A stretch of DNA of 64,000 nt from contig NC_088099.1 of NCBI RefSeq assembly GCF_036370855.1, positions 76,859,218-76,923,217 of the forward strand. Direction: 5' to 3'. A program made the translations under genes and the position numbers. This document shows positions 23,441-35,900 of the stretch, piece by piece. Position 1 is the first letter of the stretch. Each line of letters starts with the position of its first letter. This stretch comes from Dromaius novaehollandiae (taxonomy: Eukaryota > Chordata > Aves > Casuariiformes > Dromaiidae). The notes under the pieces are model-generated. The model ran no database searches. It saw nothing but the letters and a program-made list of their open reading frames with translations, and was not told where the DNA came from.

Positions 23441-26400
23441 TACCCCTAAAACTAAGCATAAACCTAACACTAGATGTGTTTGCCTTTTCCTTTTCCTTTC
23501 CTTTTCTTAACCCTAACCCTAACACTAGCTGCCTTTCCCTTTGCCTTTCCTTTCCCTTTGCCTAACCCTCTCCCTGACTCTATTCCTAGATGCTTTTGCC
23601 ATTGCCTTTATATTTGCCTAACCGTAACCCTAACCATAACCCTAATCATAACTGTAACTGTACCCCTAGATGCCTTTTCTTTTGCCTTTGCTTTGTCTTT
23701 GCCTTTGCCTAACAGGAAACCTAAACGTAGGTGCCTTTGCCTTGTTTTGCCTTTGCTTTTGCCCTGCCTAACCCTAACCCTAAGCATAAACCTAACCCTA
23801 GGTACCTTTGCTTTTGGCTCTGCTTTCCCTTGCCTTTGCCGTGGCCTAACCCTAACCCTAACCCTAAATGCCTTTGCCTTTACATTTCCTTTGCCTTTCC
23901 AAACACTAACCCAACCCTAACCCTAAGCCTAACCCTTGATGCCTTTGTCTCTCCCTTTTCCTAACCCTAACCATAACCCTACCCCTAAATACCTTTTCGT
24001 TTGCCTTCCCTTCCTTTTCCTAATCCTTCTCCTAACCCTAACCCTAACTGTAACCCCAGATGCCTCTGCTTTTTCCTTTTTCTTTGCCTTTCCTAACCCT
24101 ACATGCCTTTTCTTTTGCCAATCCTTTGCCTTTGCCTTTCCCAACCCTAATCCTACCCCATATGTCTTTGATACTGTCTTGACTTTTCCCTTTGCCTAAC
24201 TGGATGCTGACCCTATCCCTAGATGCCTTTGCCTTTATCTTTACCTGTTCCTGACCCTCACCATAGCCCTAACCCAATCCCTAGATGCCTTTTCTTTTGC
24301 CTTTGCTTTGCCTTCACCTTTGCCTAACACTAACTGTAAACCTAACCCTAGGTGCCGTTTCCTTTGCATTTACCTTTCCTAACCCTAACTGTAACCCTAG
24401 ATGCCTCTGCCTTTTCCTTATCCTTTGCCTTTACTAATGCTAACCCTAACCCTCAGATGCCTTTTCCTTTCCCTTTGCTTGGCCTTTGCCTTTGCCTTCG
24501 CTTTTGCCGTTGCCTAACCCTAACTGTAAACCTAACTGTAACCCTAGATGCCTTTGCCTTTTCCTTCGCCTTTCCTAACCCTAACCCTAACCCTAACCCT
24601 AGATGCCTTTCCTGTCTGTTTTCCTTTGCTTTGCTAATCTTAACCCTAAGCCTAGATGCCTTTGTGGTTTCCTTTGCCTAACTGTGACCCTGACTGTGTC
24701 CTCATATGCCTTTGCCTTTGCCTTGCTCTTGCCTTTTCCTTTACTGTAGCCTAAACCTAATCCTAATCCTAACCCAAAATGCATTTGCCTTTGCCTTTGC
24801 TTTGCCTTTCCGAACCCTAACCCTAACCCCAACCCTAATCCTAACCTAATTCAAACCCTAGATTCCTTTGGCTTTGGCTTTGCCTTTCTTAACGCTATCT
24901 CTAATCCTTAACCCTAATCCATTACTCTAACCCTAACCCTCGTTACATTTCATTTTGCCTTTGCCTTTGCCTACACTAACCCTAAGCCTAGATGCCTTTC
25001 CCTTTGGCTAATCCTAACCCTAACACTAACCCTAACCATAGTTGCCTTTGCCTTTGCCTTTGCCTAGCTCTAACACTAGATGCCTTTGCTTTTGCCTTTG
25101 CCTTTGCCTAACCCTGATGGATAGCCATAGATGCCTTTGCCTTTTCCTTTAGCTTTTCCTGATCCTCACTGTTACCCTGTCACTGTAACCCTGTCCCTAG
25201 GTGCCTTTGACTTTGCCTTTACCTTTTCCTAACCCTCACCGTAACCCTAACCCTAGATGCCTTTTCCTTGCCTCCACCTTTTCCTAACACTAACCATAAC
25301 CCACCCTCTAGATGCCTTTGCCTTTGCGTTTCCCCAACCCTAACCATAACCTAATCGTAACCCTAACCATAAGCCTCACCCTAACCTACCTCTCAGCCTA
25401 GATGCCTTTGCCTTTTCCTTTGCCATTCCTAACCCTAACCCTTTTTTAGCTTTTCTTTGTCTGTGCTTTGCCTTTCCTTTGCTTTTGCCTAACCCTAAGC
25501 CTAAGCATAAACCTAACGCTAGATGCCTTTGTCTTTGCCTTTCCTAACCCTAACCCTAAACCTAGATACCTTTGATTTTGCCTTTGCCTTTCCCTTTGGG
25601 TTTGCCTTTGCCTAACCCTAATCCTGCATGCCTTTGCTGTTCCCTTTGCCGAACCCTGACCCTGACCCTATCCCAAGATGCCTTTGCCTTTGCCTTTACT
25701 TTTTCCTAACCCTCTCCATAACCCTAACCGTAACCCTAACCATAGATGACTTTTCCTTTGCCTTTGCTTTGCCTTTGCCTTTTCCTTTACTGCGGCCTAA
25801 CCCAAACCGTAATGGCAGATGCCTTTGCGTTTGCATTTGCCCTTGCTTTCCTTTGCCCTTGGGTTTCCGTAACCCTAACCGTAACCTAACCATAAACCTA
25901 ACCCTAACCCTAACCCTCGTGCTAACCCAGGTACCTTTGATTTTGCCTTTGGCTTTCCCTTATGCTTTTCCTTTGCCTCTTCCTTTGCTTTGTTGACCCT
26001 AACCCTAAGCCTAGATGCCTTTCCCTTTGTCTAATCCTAACGCTAACACCAGCCCTAACTGTAGATGCCTTTGCCTTTGCCTAACTCTAACACTAAATGC
26101 CTTTGCCTTTGCCTTTTCCTGACCCTGACCCTATCCCTAGATGCTTTTGCCTTTTTGTTTAGCTTTTGCTGACCCTCACCGTAACCCTGTCACCGTAACC
26201 CTAACCGAAACCCCAACCCTAGATGCCTTTTCTTTTGCTTTTCTTTCACCTCTTCTTTCCCCTTGCCTTTGCTGTAGCCTTACCCTAATCCTAACCTAAC
26301 CCTAACCAAAAGCCTTTGCCTTTGCTTCTGCCTTTCCCGAACCCTAAACCATAACCCTAGATGCCTTTGCCTTTCCTAACCCTAACCCTAACCGTAACCC

Positions 26401-26894
26401 TAACCCTCCCCCTAATTCCGACTCTAGATTCCTTTGGATTTGGCTTTGCCTTTGCCTTTCTTAACGCTAACCCTAACCCTATGCTAAACCTAGATACCAT
26501 TGATTTTGCCTTTGCCTTTCCCTTTGGCTTTGCCCTTGCTAACCCTAGGCATAGGTTCCTTTGCCATTGCTGTTGCCTTTGGCTTTGCCTTTGCCCAACC
26601 CTAACCCTAGATGCCTTTGCCTTTCCCGTTTCCTAACCCTGACCCTATCACTACATGCCTTTGCATTTACCTTTTACTGACCCTCACCATAATCATAACC
26701 GTAACCCTAAGCCTCTATGCCTTTCCCTTTTACTTTGCTGTGGCCTAACCCTAACCCTAATTGTAGGTGCCTTTGCAATTGCATTTGCCTTTGCCTTTCC
26801 CCTTACGTTTCCTTACCCTAACACTAACATAAATCCTAACCCTCATGCTGATCCTAACCCTAGATGCCTTTCCCTTTCCCTTTGCCTTTCCTAA

Positions 26895-26924
26895 CCCTAA
26901 CCCTAACCCTAACCCTAACCCTAA
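26895..26924 (+). repeat. Longest perfect telomeric run, (CCCTAA)5
   Basis: Five uninterrupted CCCTAA copies are followed by degenerate AACCTGACC. It is the longest canonical run I found in the satellite field. Confidence 0.85.
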
Positions 26925-29900
26925 ACCTGACCATAAGCCTGGATGCCTTTTCTTTTGCCTTTGCTTTTCCTTTCCCTTTGCCTTTGCCTAACCTGAAACC
27001 TAACCCTAGATACCTTTGCCTTCTTTTTGCTTTGCTTGGTCTGTGCTTTGCCTGTGGTTTGCTTTTGCCTAACCCTAACCCTAAGCATAAACCTAATGCT
27101 AGATGCCTTTGTCTTTGCATTTCCAAAGCCTAACCATAACCCTAACACTTACCCTAAACCTAACCCTAGCTCACTTTGCTTTTTCCTTGCCTTTCCTACC
27201 CCTACCCCTAACTCTAACCCTAAACCTAACCCTAACCCTTTTGATTATGCCTTTGCCTTTCCCTTTGCCTTGCTGACCCTAACCCTAACCCTAGATGCCT
27301 TTTCTTTGCCTAATCCTAACCCTAACTGTAGATGCCTTTGCCTTTGCCTTTCCTTTGCCTTTCCCTTTGCCTTTCCGTAACCCTGACCCTGACCCTATCC
27401 CTAGATGCCTTTGACTTTTCCTTTAGCTCTTCCGGACCCTCACCGTAACCCTAACTGTCACCGTAACTCTAGCCCTAGAAGCCTTTTCTTTTTCCTATTC
27501 CTATCCATGGCCTTTTCCTTTGCAGGGCCTAACCCTAACCCTCATCCTAACCCTAAATGCCTTTCCCTTTCCCTTTCCTTGTCCTTTCCTACCCCTACCC
27601 CTACCCCTAGATGCCTTTGCCTTTCCCTTTACCTAACCCTAACACTAATGTAGATGCCTCTGCATTTCCCTTTTCCTTTCCCTTTGCCTGAACCTGATGC
27701 TAACCCTAACCCTATCCCTAACACTAATCCTAGATAACTTTTATTTTGCCTTTGCCTTTCCCTCTGGCTTTGCCCTACACTAACACTAGATGCATTTGCC
27801 TTTCCTCTTGCCTAACCTTGACCCTGAACCTATCCCTAGATGCCTTTGCCTTTGCCTCTGCCTTTTCCTAACCCTTACCATAACCCTAACCATAACCTTA
27901 ACCCTAGATGCCTTTTCCTTTCCCTCTGCGTTGCCTAAACCTAACCATAACCCTAAATGTCTTTTCCTTTGCCTTTGCTTTGCCTTTGCCTTTTCCTTTG
28001 CTGTGCCCTAACCCTAATGGTACATGCTTTTGCCTTTGCCTTTGCCTTTGCCTTTGCATTTCCCTAACCCTAGCTGTAATCTAACCATAACCCTAACACT
28101 TACCCTAACCATAACCATAATGCTCACCCTAACCCTAAACGCTACCTTATATGTTGCCTTTTCCTTTTCTTAGCCCTACCCTCTACCCTAGATGCCTTTT
28201 CTATTGCCTTTGCTTTCCCTTTCCTTTTGCCTTTTTTATGCCTTTGCCTAAGGGGAAGCCTGACCCTAGATGCCTTTGCCTTTTTTTGGCTTTGCTTTGT
28301 CTATGCTTTGCCTTTGCTTTCCTTTTGGCTAACCCTAAGCATAAACCTAATACTAGATGCCTTTGCCTTTGACTTTACCGCAGCCTAACCGTAACCCTAA
28401 CACTAACCCTAGATGACTTTGTGTTTCCTTTTCTTTCCCCTTGTCTTTGCCTTTGCCGTGGCCTAACCCTAACCGTAAATGCTTTTGCCTTTGCCTTTCC
28501 TAACCCTAACCCTAAGCCTAACCCTAACCTTAACCCTAACCCTAACCCTACCTCTAGATACCTTTGATTTTGCCTTTGTCTTTGTCTTGCTAACCCTAAC
28601 CCTATCCCTATCCCTATCCCTAGGTGCCTTTGCCTTTCCCCAATCCTAACCCTAGATGCCTTTGCCTTTAGTTTTACCTGACCTTAACGTAGATGCCTTT
28701 TCCTTTGACTTTGCCTTTGCCTTTCCTAACCCTAGCTCTAGCCATAACCGTAACCCTAACCCCAACCCTAGATGCCTTTTCTTTTGCCTTTGCTTTACCT
28801 TTGTCAAACTCAAACCATAATGTTAGATGCCTGTGCCTTTTTTTAGATTTGCTTTGTCTTTGCTTTGCCTGTGCTTTGGTTTTGAAGAACCCGAATGCTA
28901 AGCATAATCCTAGCGCTATATGTCTTTGCCTTCACCTTTGCCTTTGCCCTTGCCTTTGCCTTTACCAAAGCCTAACCATAACCCTAATCCTAACCCTAGA
29001 TGCCTTTGCCTTTCTCTTTGCATTTGCCTTTCCCTTTACCTAACCCTAACCGTAACCCTAACCATAACCCTGGCCCTACATGTCTTTGCCTTTACTTAAC
29101 CCTAACCCTACTGCTAGATGCCTTTGCATTTGCTTTTTCCTTTCCCTTTTCCTGAACCTAAACATAACCCTTCCCCTAACACTAACCCGAATGCTAGATT
29201 ACTTTAGCTTTGCTTTTGCCTTTGCCTTTGCCTTTCTTAACGCTAACCCTAATGCTAATGCTAACCCTAACCCTAGATACCTTTGATTTTGCCTGTGCCT
29301 TTCCCTTTGGCTTTCCCTAAGCCTAAGCCTAGATGCCTTTGCCTTTGCCTTTGCGTTACCTAACCCTAACGGTAGCGCTAGAAGCCTTTGCATTTGCCTT
29401 TGCTTTTCTGTTTGCCTTATCCTAACCATTACCCTTACCCTAACCCCAACCCTACTTCTAACCCTTCATTCCTTTGGCTTTGGCTTTGCCTTGCTAATCC
29501 TAACCCTTAGCCTAGATGCCTTTACCTTTGCCTATCCCTAACCCTAACCCTATCTCTAGATCCCTTTGCTTTGCCTTTGCCTAACTCGAACACTAGATGT
29601 CTTTGCCCTTTCCTTTACCTTTACCTTTGGCTTCGCCTTTGCCTTTTCATAAGGTTTCATAAGGTTTTTCATAGGTTTCACCATAACCCTAACTATAATC
29701 CTAACCCTGTATCTCTTTGTCTTCAGCTTTGGTTAAACTTTGGCTTTGGCATTCGGTTTACGTTTGCTTTTGCCTTTACGTTGCCTTTGCCTTTGCCTAA
29801 TCTTAAGACTAAATGCCTTTGCCTTTGCTGTTGCCTTTTCCTAACCCTGACCCTGACCCTAACCCTAGATGCCATTGACTTTGCCTTTACCTTTGCCTTT

Positions 29901-31765
29901 GCATTTCCCTAACTGTAACCATAACCATAACCATAAACCTAACCCTAACCCTAGATGCTTTTCCTCTTGCCTTTGCCTTTCCCTAACCGTAACCCTAGAT
30001 GCCTTTGCCCTTGTCATTGCCTTTTCTACCCATAATGATAACCCTGGATGCCCTTCCCTTTTTTTCTTTATCTTTGCTTTGCATTTGTTTTACCTTTGCC
30101 TAACCATGATGCTAAGCATAAATCTAACACTAGATGCCTTTGGCTTTGCCTTTGCCTTTCCCTTTGCTGAAACCTAACCCTTACCCTAACCCTAACTCTT
30201 ATCCCCACCCTAATCTTAACCCTAGATGCTTTGCCTTTGCCTTTGCTTTTGTCTTACATTAACATATACCTAACCAGAAGCGTAACCCCAACCAGAACCC
30301 TCTAACCCTCCCCCTAACCTTAACCTTAACCCGCAGCCTAACCCTAAATCTAACTCTCACGCTATCCCTACCCCAAATGCTTTTGCCTTTGCCTTTACCT
30401 AACTCTAACCCTAGATGCCTTTGCCTTTGCTTTGCCTTTAACTAACCATAACCATAACCCTAAGCAGAACACTAACCCTAACCGTAGATACCTTTGCCTT
30501 TGCCGTCACCTAACCCAAACCCTAACTGCATTTGCCTTTTCCTTGCCTTTGCCTAACCCTAACCCAAACCCTAACCCTAGATGCCTTTGCTTTTGCCTTT
30601 GCTTAATCCTAGCCTGAACCCTAACCCTAACTCTAACGATGCCCTCGACCCAAACCCTGACCCTGAACATGATCCGAACCCTACCCCTAACCCAAAACCT
30701 AGATGCCTCTACCTTTCCCTAAGCTTAACCCTAGATGCCTTTGTCTTTGTCTTTGCCTTTCCCTTTACGTTTGTATTTGCCTAACCCTAACTCTAACCCT
30801 AACCCTAACCACCTTTGCCTTTCCATTGCCTTTCCCTTGGCTTTTCCTTTCCCTTTGCCTATCCCTAACCTTTACCTGAATGCTAACCCTAGATGCCTTC
30901 GCCTTTGCCTAACCCCAATCCTAACCCTAACACTAAATGCATTTGCCTGTGCCTTTACCTTTGCCTAACCTTAACCAGCACCTTAAATGCCTTTTCCTAA
31001 CCCTAATTGCCTTTGTCTAATCCTAACTCTAACTGCTGTTGCCTTTGCCTAACCCTAAGCCTAACCCTACCCACCTTTACCTAACCCTAACCCTATCTCT
31101 AACTGCCTTTGCCTCAGCTTTTGCCTTTGCCTAACTCTAACCCTAATCCTAATCCTAAATACCTTTGCCTTTCCTTTTGCCTAACACTGTCCGTAAGTGT
31201 CTTTGCCTATGCTTTTGCCCTTGTCTCACCCTTATCCTAATGCTAATTGCCTTTGCCCAACCCTAACCCTAAACGGCTTTGCCTTTACCTAAACGCCTTT
31301 GCCTCTGCCTTTGCCATTGCCTTATCCTAACCCTATCACTAAATGCCTTTGCCTTTGCAATTATCTAACCCTAACCCAATCCCTAGATGCCTTTCCCTTT
31401 GCTTTTGCCTTTTTTCTAACCCTAACCCTAGATGATTTGCCTTTGCCTTTGCCTCTGATAACCCTAACCCCAACTGCCTTTGCCTTTCCTAACCTTAGCC
31501 CTAACTGTAGCTGCCTTTGCCTAACCCTAACCATAACCCTAGATGCCTTTGCCTTTGCGTAACCAGAAACCTAACCCTAACCCTAGCTCTGTCTTTGCCT
31601 TTGATCTTGCCTTTGCATAATCCTAACCTGAACTGTTACCCTAAATGTCTTTGCCTTTGCCTGTGCCTTTGCTTTTGCCTTTTGCCTTTGCCTAACCCTA
31701 ACCCTTAACTTTACCCTAACCCTAATCCTGAATTCCTTTGCCTTTGCCTAACCCTATCCCTATCC

Positions 31766-31920
31766 CTTTGTCTCCTCCCCACCTTTCTTTGCCCCCCCTT
31801 TCTTTTTTTGGCCCCTCTTTCCTTTCTTGGCACCCCCCCTTCCTTCCGTATTTTTCCTTCCTCACCCCCTTCCTTCCCCCTGCTTCCTCCCTCCTCCATT
31901 TCTTTCCTCCCCCTAAAGTT
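31766..31920 (+). repeat. Polypyrimidine tract at the satellite border
   Basis: About 150 bases are almost entirely C and T, with C-runs, T-runs and few purines. The tract starts where the last CCTAACCCTATCCC block ends and stops at TTTCTAGATGGAAG, after which the sequence is ordinary single-copy DNA. Confidence 0.85.
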
Positions 31921-32790
31921 TCTAGATGGAAGTTTTGCCTAAATGCTCCTGCCAAAGTATGGGTTTACTGTCAAAGGAATGAACTACTGTGAGAATTAAT
32001 ACATCTTTCTCAAATATAACTCAACTCTACTCTACTGTGCCTCAGCTATTGCATAGCAATTTAAGTACTACTGATTTGATCGTACAGCTGAAGTCTTTTT
32101 TTTTTAATATAAATAGGGAAGCTTTAAAGATTGTACCAAGCTAGTAAAATTTTTCCCTGTATTGAGGCGTACCATTGCTTATTGTGATCGTCCTCTAGAA
32201 ACAAAAGTTTACTGTTGGGAAAGTAATTGGAACAATGGAAAGTTTGAAAGCTGTTAAATATTATGATTTATGCTCATTTCTTTTAAAGCTGCATTATGAA
32301 TTTCTGTCGGTTTTATTTTCATCTTCCTCTTCTGAAACAAAAGACTCATATGTAGTGGAGGGTAGTTCTATAAATATCCTGTTTTGGACTTGCTGTTGAT
32401 ATCATGGAGTAAATGGAGATGTTTGGTAATCATCTTTACTGTATATCTTTCTAACTGAGAAAATAGTGCGTTCGGCTTTTATCATTAAAATAATTATCTC
32501 TATATATTTTTAACCTAATACCAGAGACACCCCTGCCCAAGCTTAATTTTTCTTTTCCAGTTTTTAATGATATTTTCTTTAAAAATAACTTGTACAAACC
32601 CAGAGAGAGGAATACTATTAGTATTAAAAATTATATATATAACCCATGTTATACTTTCACATATAAACTTAATGTTAGTTATTTGTGGTTATTTTTTTCC
32701 TTTGTCTGAAGTATTTGAAGGTGTTTGGTTTTAATCCAGAAGATCTGAATTATGAGAACAGACCTGCACTTTTCTTATTTTTGTGCCCAG
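31921..32790. other. Single-copy AT-rich DNA between satellite and first visible exon
   Basis: I see no start codon in a credible context, CpG island or further exon here. The stretch ends in the strong splice acceptor TTTTGTGCCCAG that opens the exon at 32,791. It is either intron of the unnamed gene or flanking DNA at a breakpoint. Confidence 0.6.
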
Positions 32791-32961
32791 GTGAAGTGTT
32801 TTCAAGAGAACTGTATTGATACTGATGAGAGGATGGTGGCCTTCTTTGTGGCCTTCTCTGTGAGGGTTGCTAGTTCTAGAACTTGCTCCCCCACTAGACC
32901 TTCAGTGTTTCAGAGAGTCTGCTCTTTCATTAGCCTTCTTGGGAATGAGAAGAGGGTTAAG
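32791..32961 (+). CDS. Unrecognised gene, first visible exon (171 nt)
   Basis: The exon lies between TTTTGTGCCCAG and the donor AAG|GTAAAG. It is open throughout, divisible by three, and joins the next exon at phase 0. The peptide contains DTDERMVAFFVAFSV and SLLGNEKRVK. The signal is good but it is the least certain of the five, because nothing upstream anchors it. Confidence 0.6.
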
Positions 32962-35900
32962 GTAAAGCACGGATATATATCTTTAAGTTCAGTAGTGTTC
33001 TGGCTTTTTGCTAGTTACAGGCAAATAAGCTCCTAAATTTGGTTCTTTGAAATTTGCTGTGTAAACCATTCTCGTGAAAGAGCTTAAAGCTTCATGAATC
33101 TTTTCAAAACAGTTTCTGTAGAAATGGGTCAGGGCTATGCTGCAATTGTACACATTCATTTTTATGCAAATACCTTGGAAAGAGATTAAAATACATAAGG
33201 AAATGTATTTTCCTGTGTATTTCCAGAAAATTCTTGGGGTGTTCTTCTTGAAAGGATTATGTTAGATTACTGCAGGAGATAACTCCTCTTAGGTTCCTCT
33301 CCCATTGTCCCCCCACTTTATCCCCTCTCTCCTCCCCCCAAAATTATGGGATAATGCTGTTTAATTGTAATATCTTAAAAATTTAATCTGCTCTGTAACT
33401 TCAACTGTATCTGACAGAAGGATAGAGATCTCAAAAATGAGGTTCCTGCAGGTTAAAAAAAAAAAAAAATGTTAAGCAGAGAACCTCCTCCATGCTTCCT
33501 CTTCTCCTCAAAGGCATCAGCATAAGGTCAGTCCCTATTAAATATTTAATATTATGGATATGGACTCTGGGAGTTCAATGCAGGACATAAACTTCCAAGA
33601 AACCAGGTGTAATTAGTTCTGTTGCTCATGTAACTGTTTGTTTTATTGATACACTGAAATTTCCCAAGATACACTGTGCTTGTGTGTCTGGCTTGGCACA
33701 TAACATCAGATTTTATGGCATATGTGCCACACAATGATACTTTAATCTTTCAGAAAGCAAGCGTTACATTGTGGGCTTTTTTTTCCTTTCCCTAGCAAAG
33801 TTTTGAGATACTGAATGAAGATGATGCTTCATTTATCCTAAAAGTTACACAGACTCTTACGGATGCACTGGTGGAATATCGTCAGCAAGTTGCCTCAAAA
33901 AAAGTAATGTAGATTTTGTTTTGCCTTTTTTTTTGGTTATACAAACAGATTTGTAGACTCCTGTGATCTGTGCATTTTTTATTACAGATAGCAATTTTAT
34001 TTAAGTATAAAATATGGAGATAATATTGTAAGTTTTGGATATTTGGTACTTGAAGAATTTTTGGAGTGATGATAAGATAAATTCATAGCTTTTTGTTGTA
34101 AAGTCTAACACTTTCTCTACAAAGAGTTCTTTTCAATAAGTGGAGAAGCCAAAAAACTCAGTCCTTTCTTCCCATACATTTTCTTGCATCTCAGTTTCTC
34201 TGCTTTTTTTATCCCTTCTTATTCCTAGTTTAAGCTTTCGTCATGTCTTTGACCTCCCTGACATTATCTTGGTCTGTATCCCATTTCCTTTTGCAGCCTT
34301 GCCCTCATTTCATTCACTGTGTAATCAAGCATTATTGACATTCATTTTCCTCTTTTACTTATACAAGCCTTTTTTTGTCCTACTCCTTGGAATGTTCCCT
34401 CTGAGGTTCATCCTCTCCTTCTTTCTCTCCCATTGGAAACTCATTATTTTTTTTTCCCTGAAGCTAGCACTGACTGACTTGTCTTTAAAAAGACCACAGT
34501 ATGAAGGTGTTTTAAGTGCTATTTTGAGCCTGCTGTGGTTGCCACTTGCAGTCTCTGTTCCTCTAGTTTATATTCCGTCATACCATAATCTCCACAGTTT
34601 CCATGCTTGGAAGTGATTTTTTTGTTTTTCTTCTACTGTCAACAAGTATGGTAGGGAATTTCCTATTGTTGATGATCTGTTGAACATATCTGCCATCTGA
34701 AACCTTATCCCTCTCAGCCTCTCTCACAGAATTCTTAATGTTGAACATACAGGCTCATTCACCATAATAACTATTCACTGAACAACTTTTTTTATTTAAA
34801 GGATGAGTTTAAGTGGATAATGCAAATGAGACCAAGTACCAGCCAGCGAGCTGGATGGGATCTCGGAGGTGATACTTGGGAAAAAAAGTTTGTTGTTTTT
34901 ATTTTGGCTTCAGAAGCCTTTTATTTCTTAATTCAGGATTTTTCTATAAAGTTGATACTTATATTCCCCGTATTCCATTTTCCAAAGGCATTCCCCATGC
35001 CATTCCCCAAAGGCAGCACTTCTTTATGATAAAATTCCATGCCTATGGTTCTCATTAATTATTTATTGCTTTTGACTTCTGTATTAAGCTTCCTTATCTC
35101 TGCTTCTCTTTCATATAAGGTTTTGTTGTTTTATTCATAGGGAAAGATGGCAAAATTTGAGATGTTATAAAACAATGATTTTCTAACTGAAACAATTTCT
35201 AATCTAGCAGTTATAGAAAAATCAGAAAAATTAATATGGGAAAACATTTTAATATCCTAAACTGTGATCTTTTAACTGGTCTTTTAAAAAAGTCATTTAT
35301 TCTGAGTATAAAAGGTTTACTATTTTAATCTAGCAGGATAAGAATACATTTAAGCCTCTTTAAGTATGGCTTCTTGGGCTAATACAGTGCTTTCTTCAGT
35401 TGTAGATGGATACCAAGAACAGTGTGTATAAAACATTGTTTACCAGTTGTATTTTTTTTTTTGAATAAATATTTAATTTTTCAAAGAGGGATATGGTAAG
35501 AAGTTATTGATCTTTTTTGTTTTTGTGATCATTAAAAATGTAGTAGTTGGTAATTTGAAAAGGCTGTTTTGATAAAGCTCTGAATAAAGCTTTTTTTCAA
35601 ACTCTTAGGACCTCTTAGATACTGAACATAGTGGAGAAGAAGCATTGGAACATTCCACAGAGCAGTCTGACCTGACTTCAGCAGATACTAGTGATTCCGA
35701 TACTGGTAATATTAGGGTTCCAGTCTTGAACGTGCTTTAATCTTAACACTGAACCTTGCAGAAATTCCAGTAAAACTTTTTTCCTTTTTCTCTAAAAGCA
35801 GAGCTTAAGAGCAGAATAAAGTTGAGATTAAATAACTTAAATTAAGAGATATCTTAAATCCTCTACAGACATCAGAAAAAGACTATTCAGGAACACTCAT

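Larger units (their letters stand above)
20037..31765 (+). repeat. Degenerate telomere-like satellite without HOR
   Basis: The vocabulary is the same as in the HOR, with TTTGCC blocks, CCTAAC-type blocks and CTAGATGCC junctions, but no kilobase-scale period is visible. Blocks vary in length and carry many point variants, and from about 31,000 they become shorter. The longest perfect telomeric run seen is five CCCTAA copies at 26895-26924. Every open reading frame here has dipeptide-like composition (PL, TL, NP, CL, KA) that follows from hexamer repetition, so none is called as a gene. Confidence 0.9.

Noticed and set aside
34140..34616. 158-codon hydrophobic ORF resembling a multi-pass membrane protein
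   Set aside because: It lies in an intron of a + strand gene and consists of T/C-rich low-complexity sequence. Hydrophobicity follows from T-rich codons, and no family is recognised.
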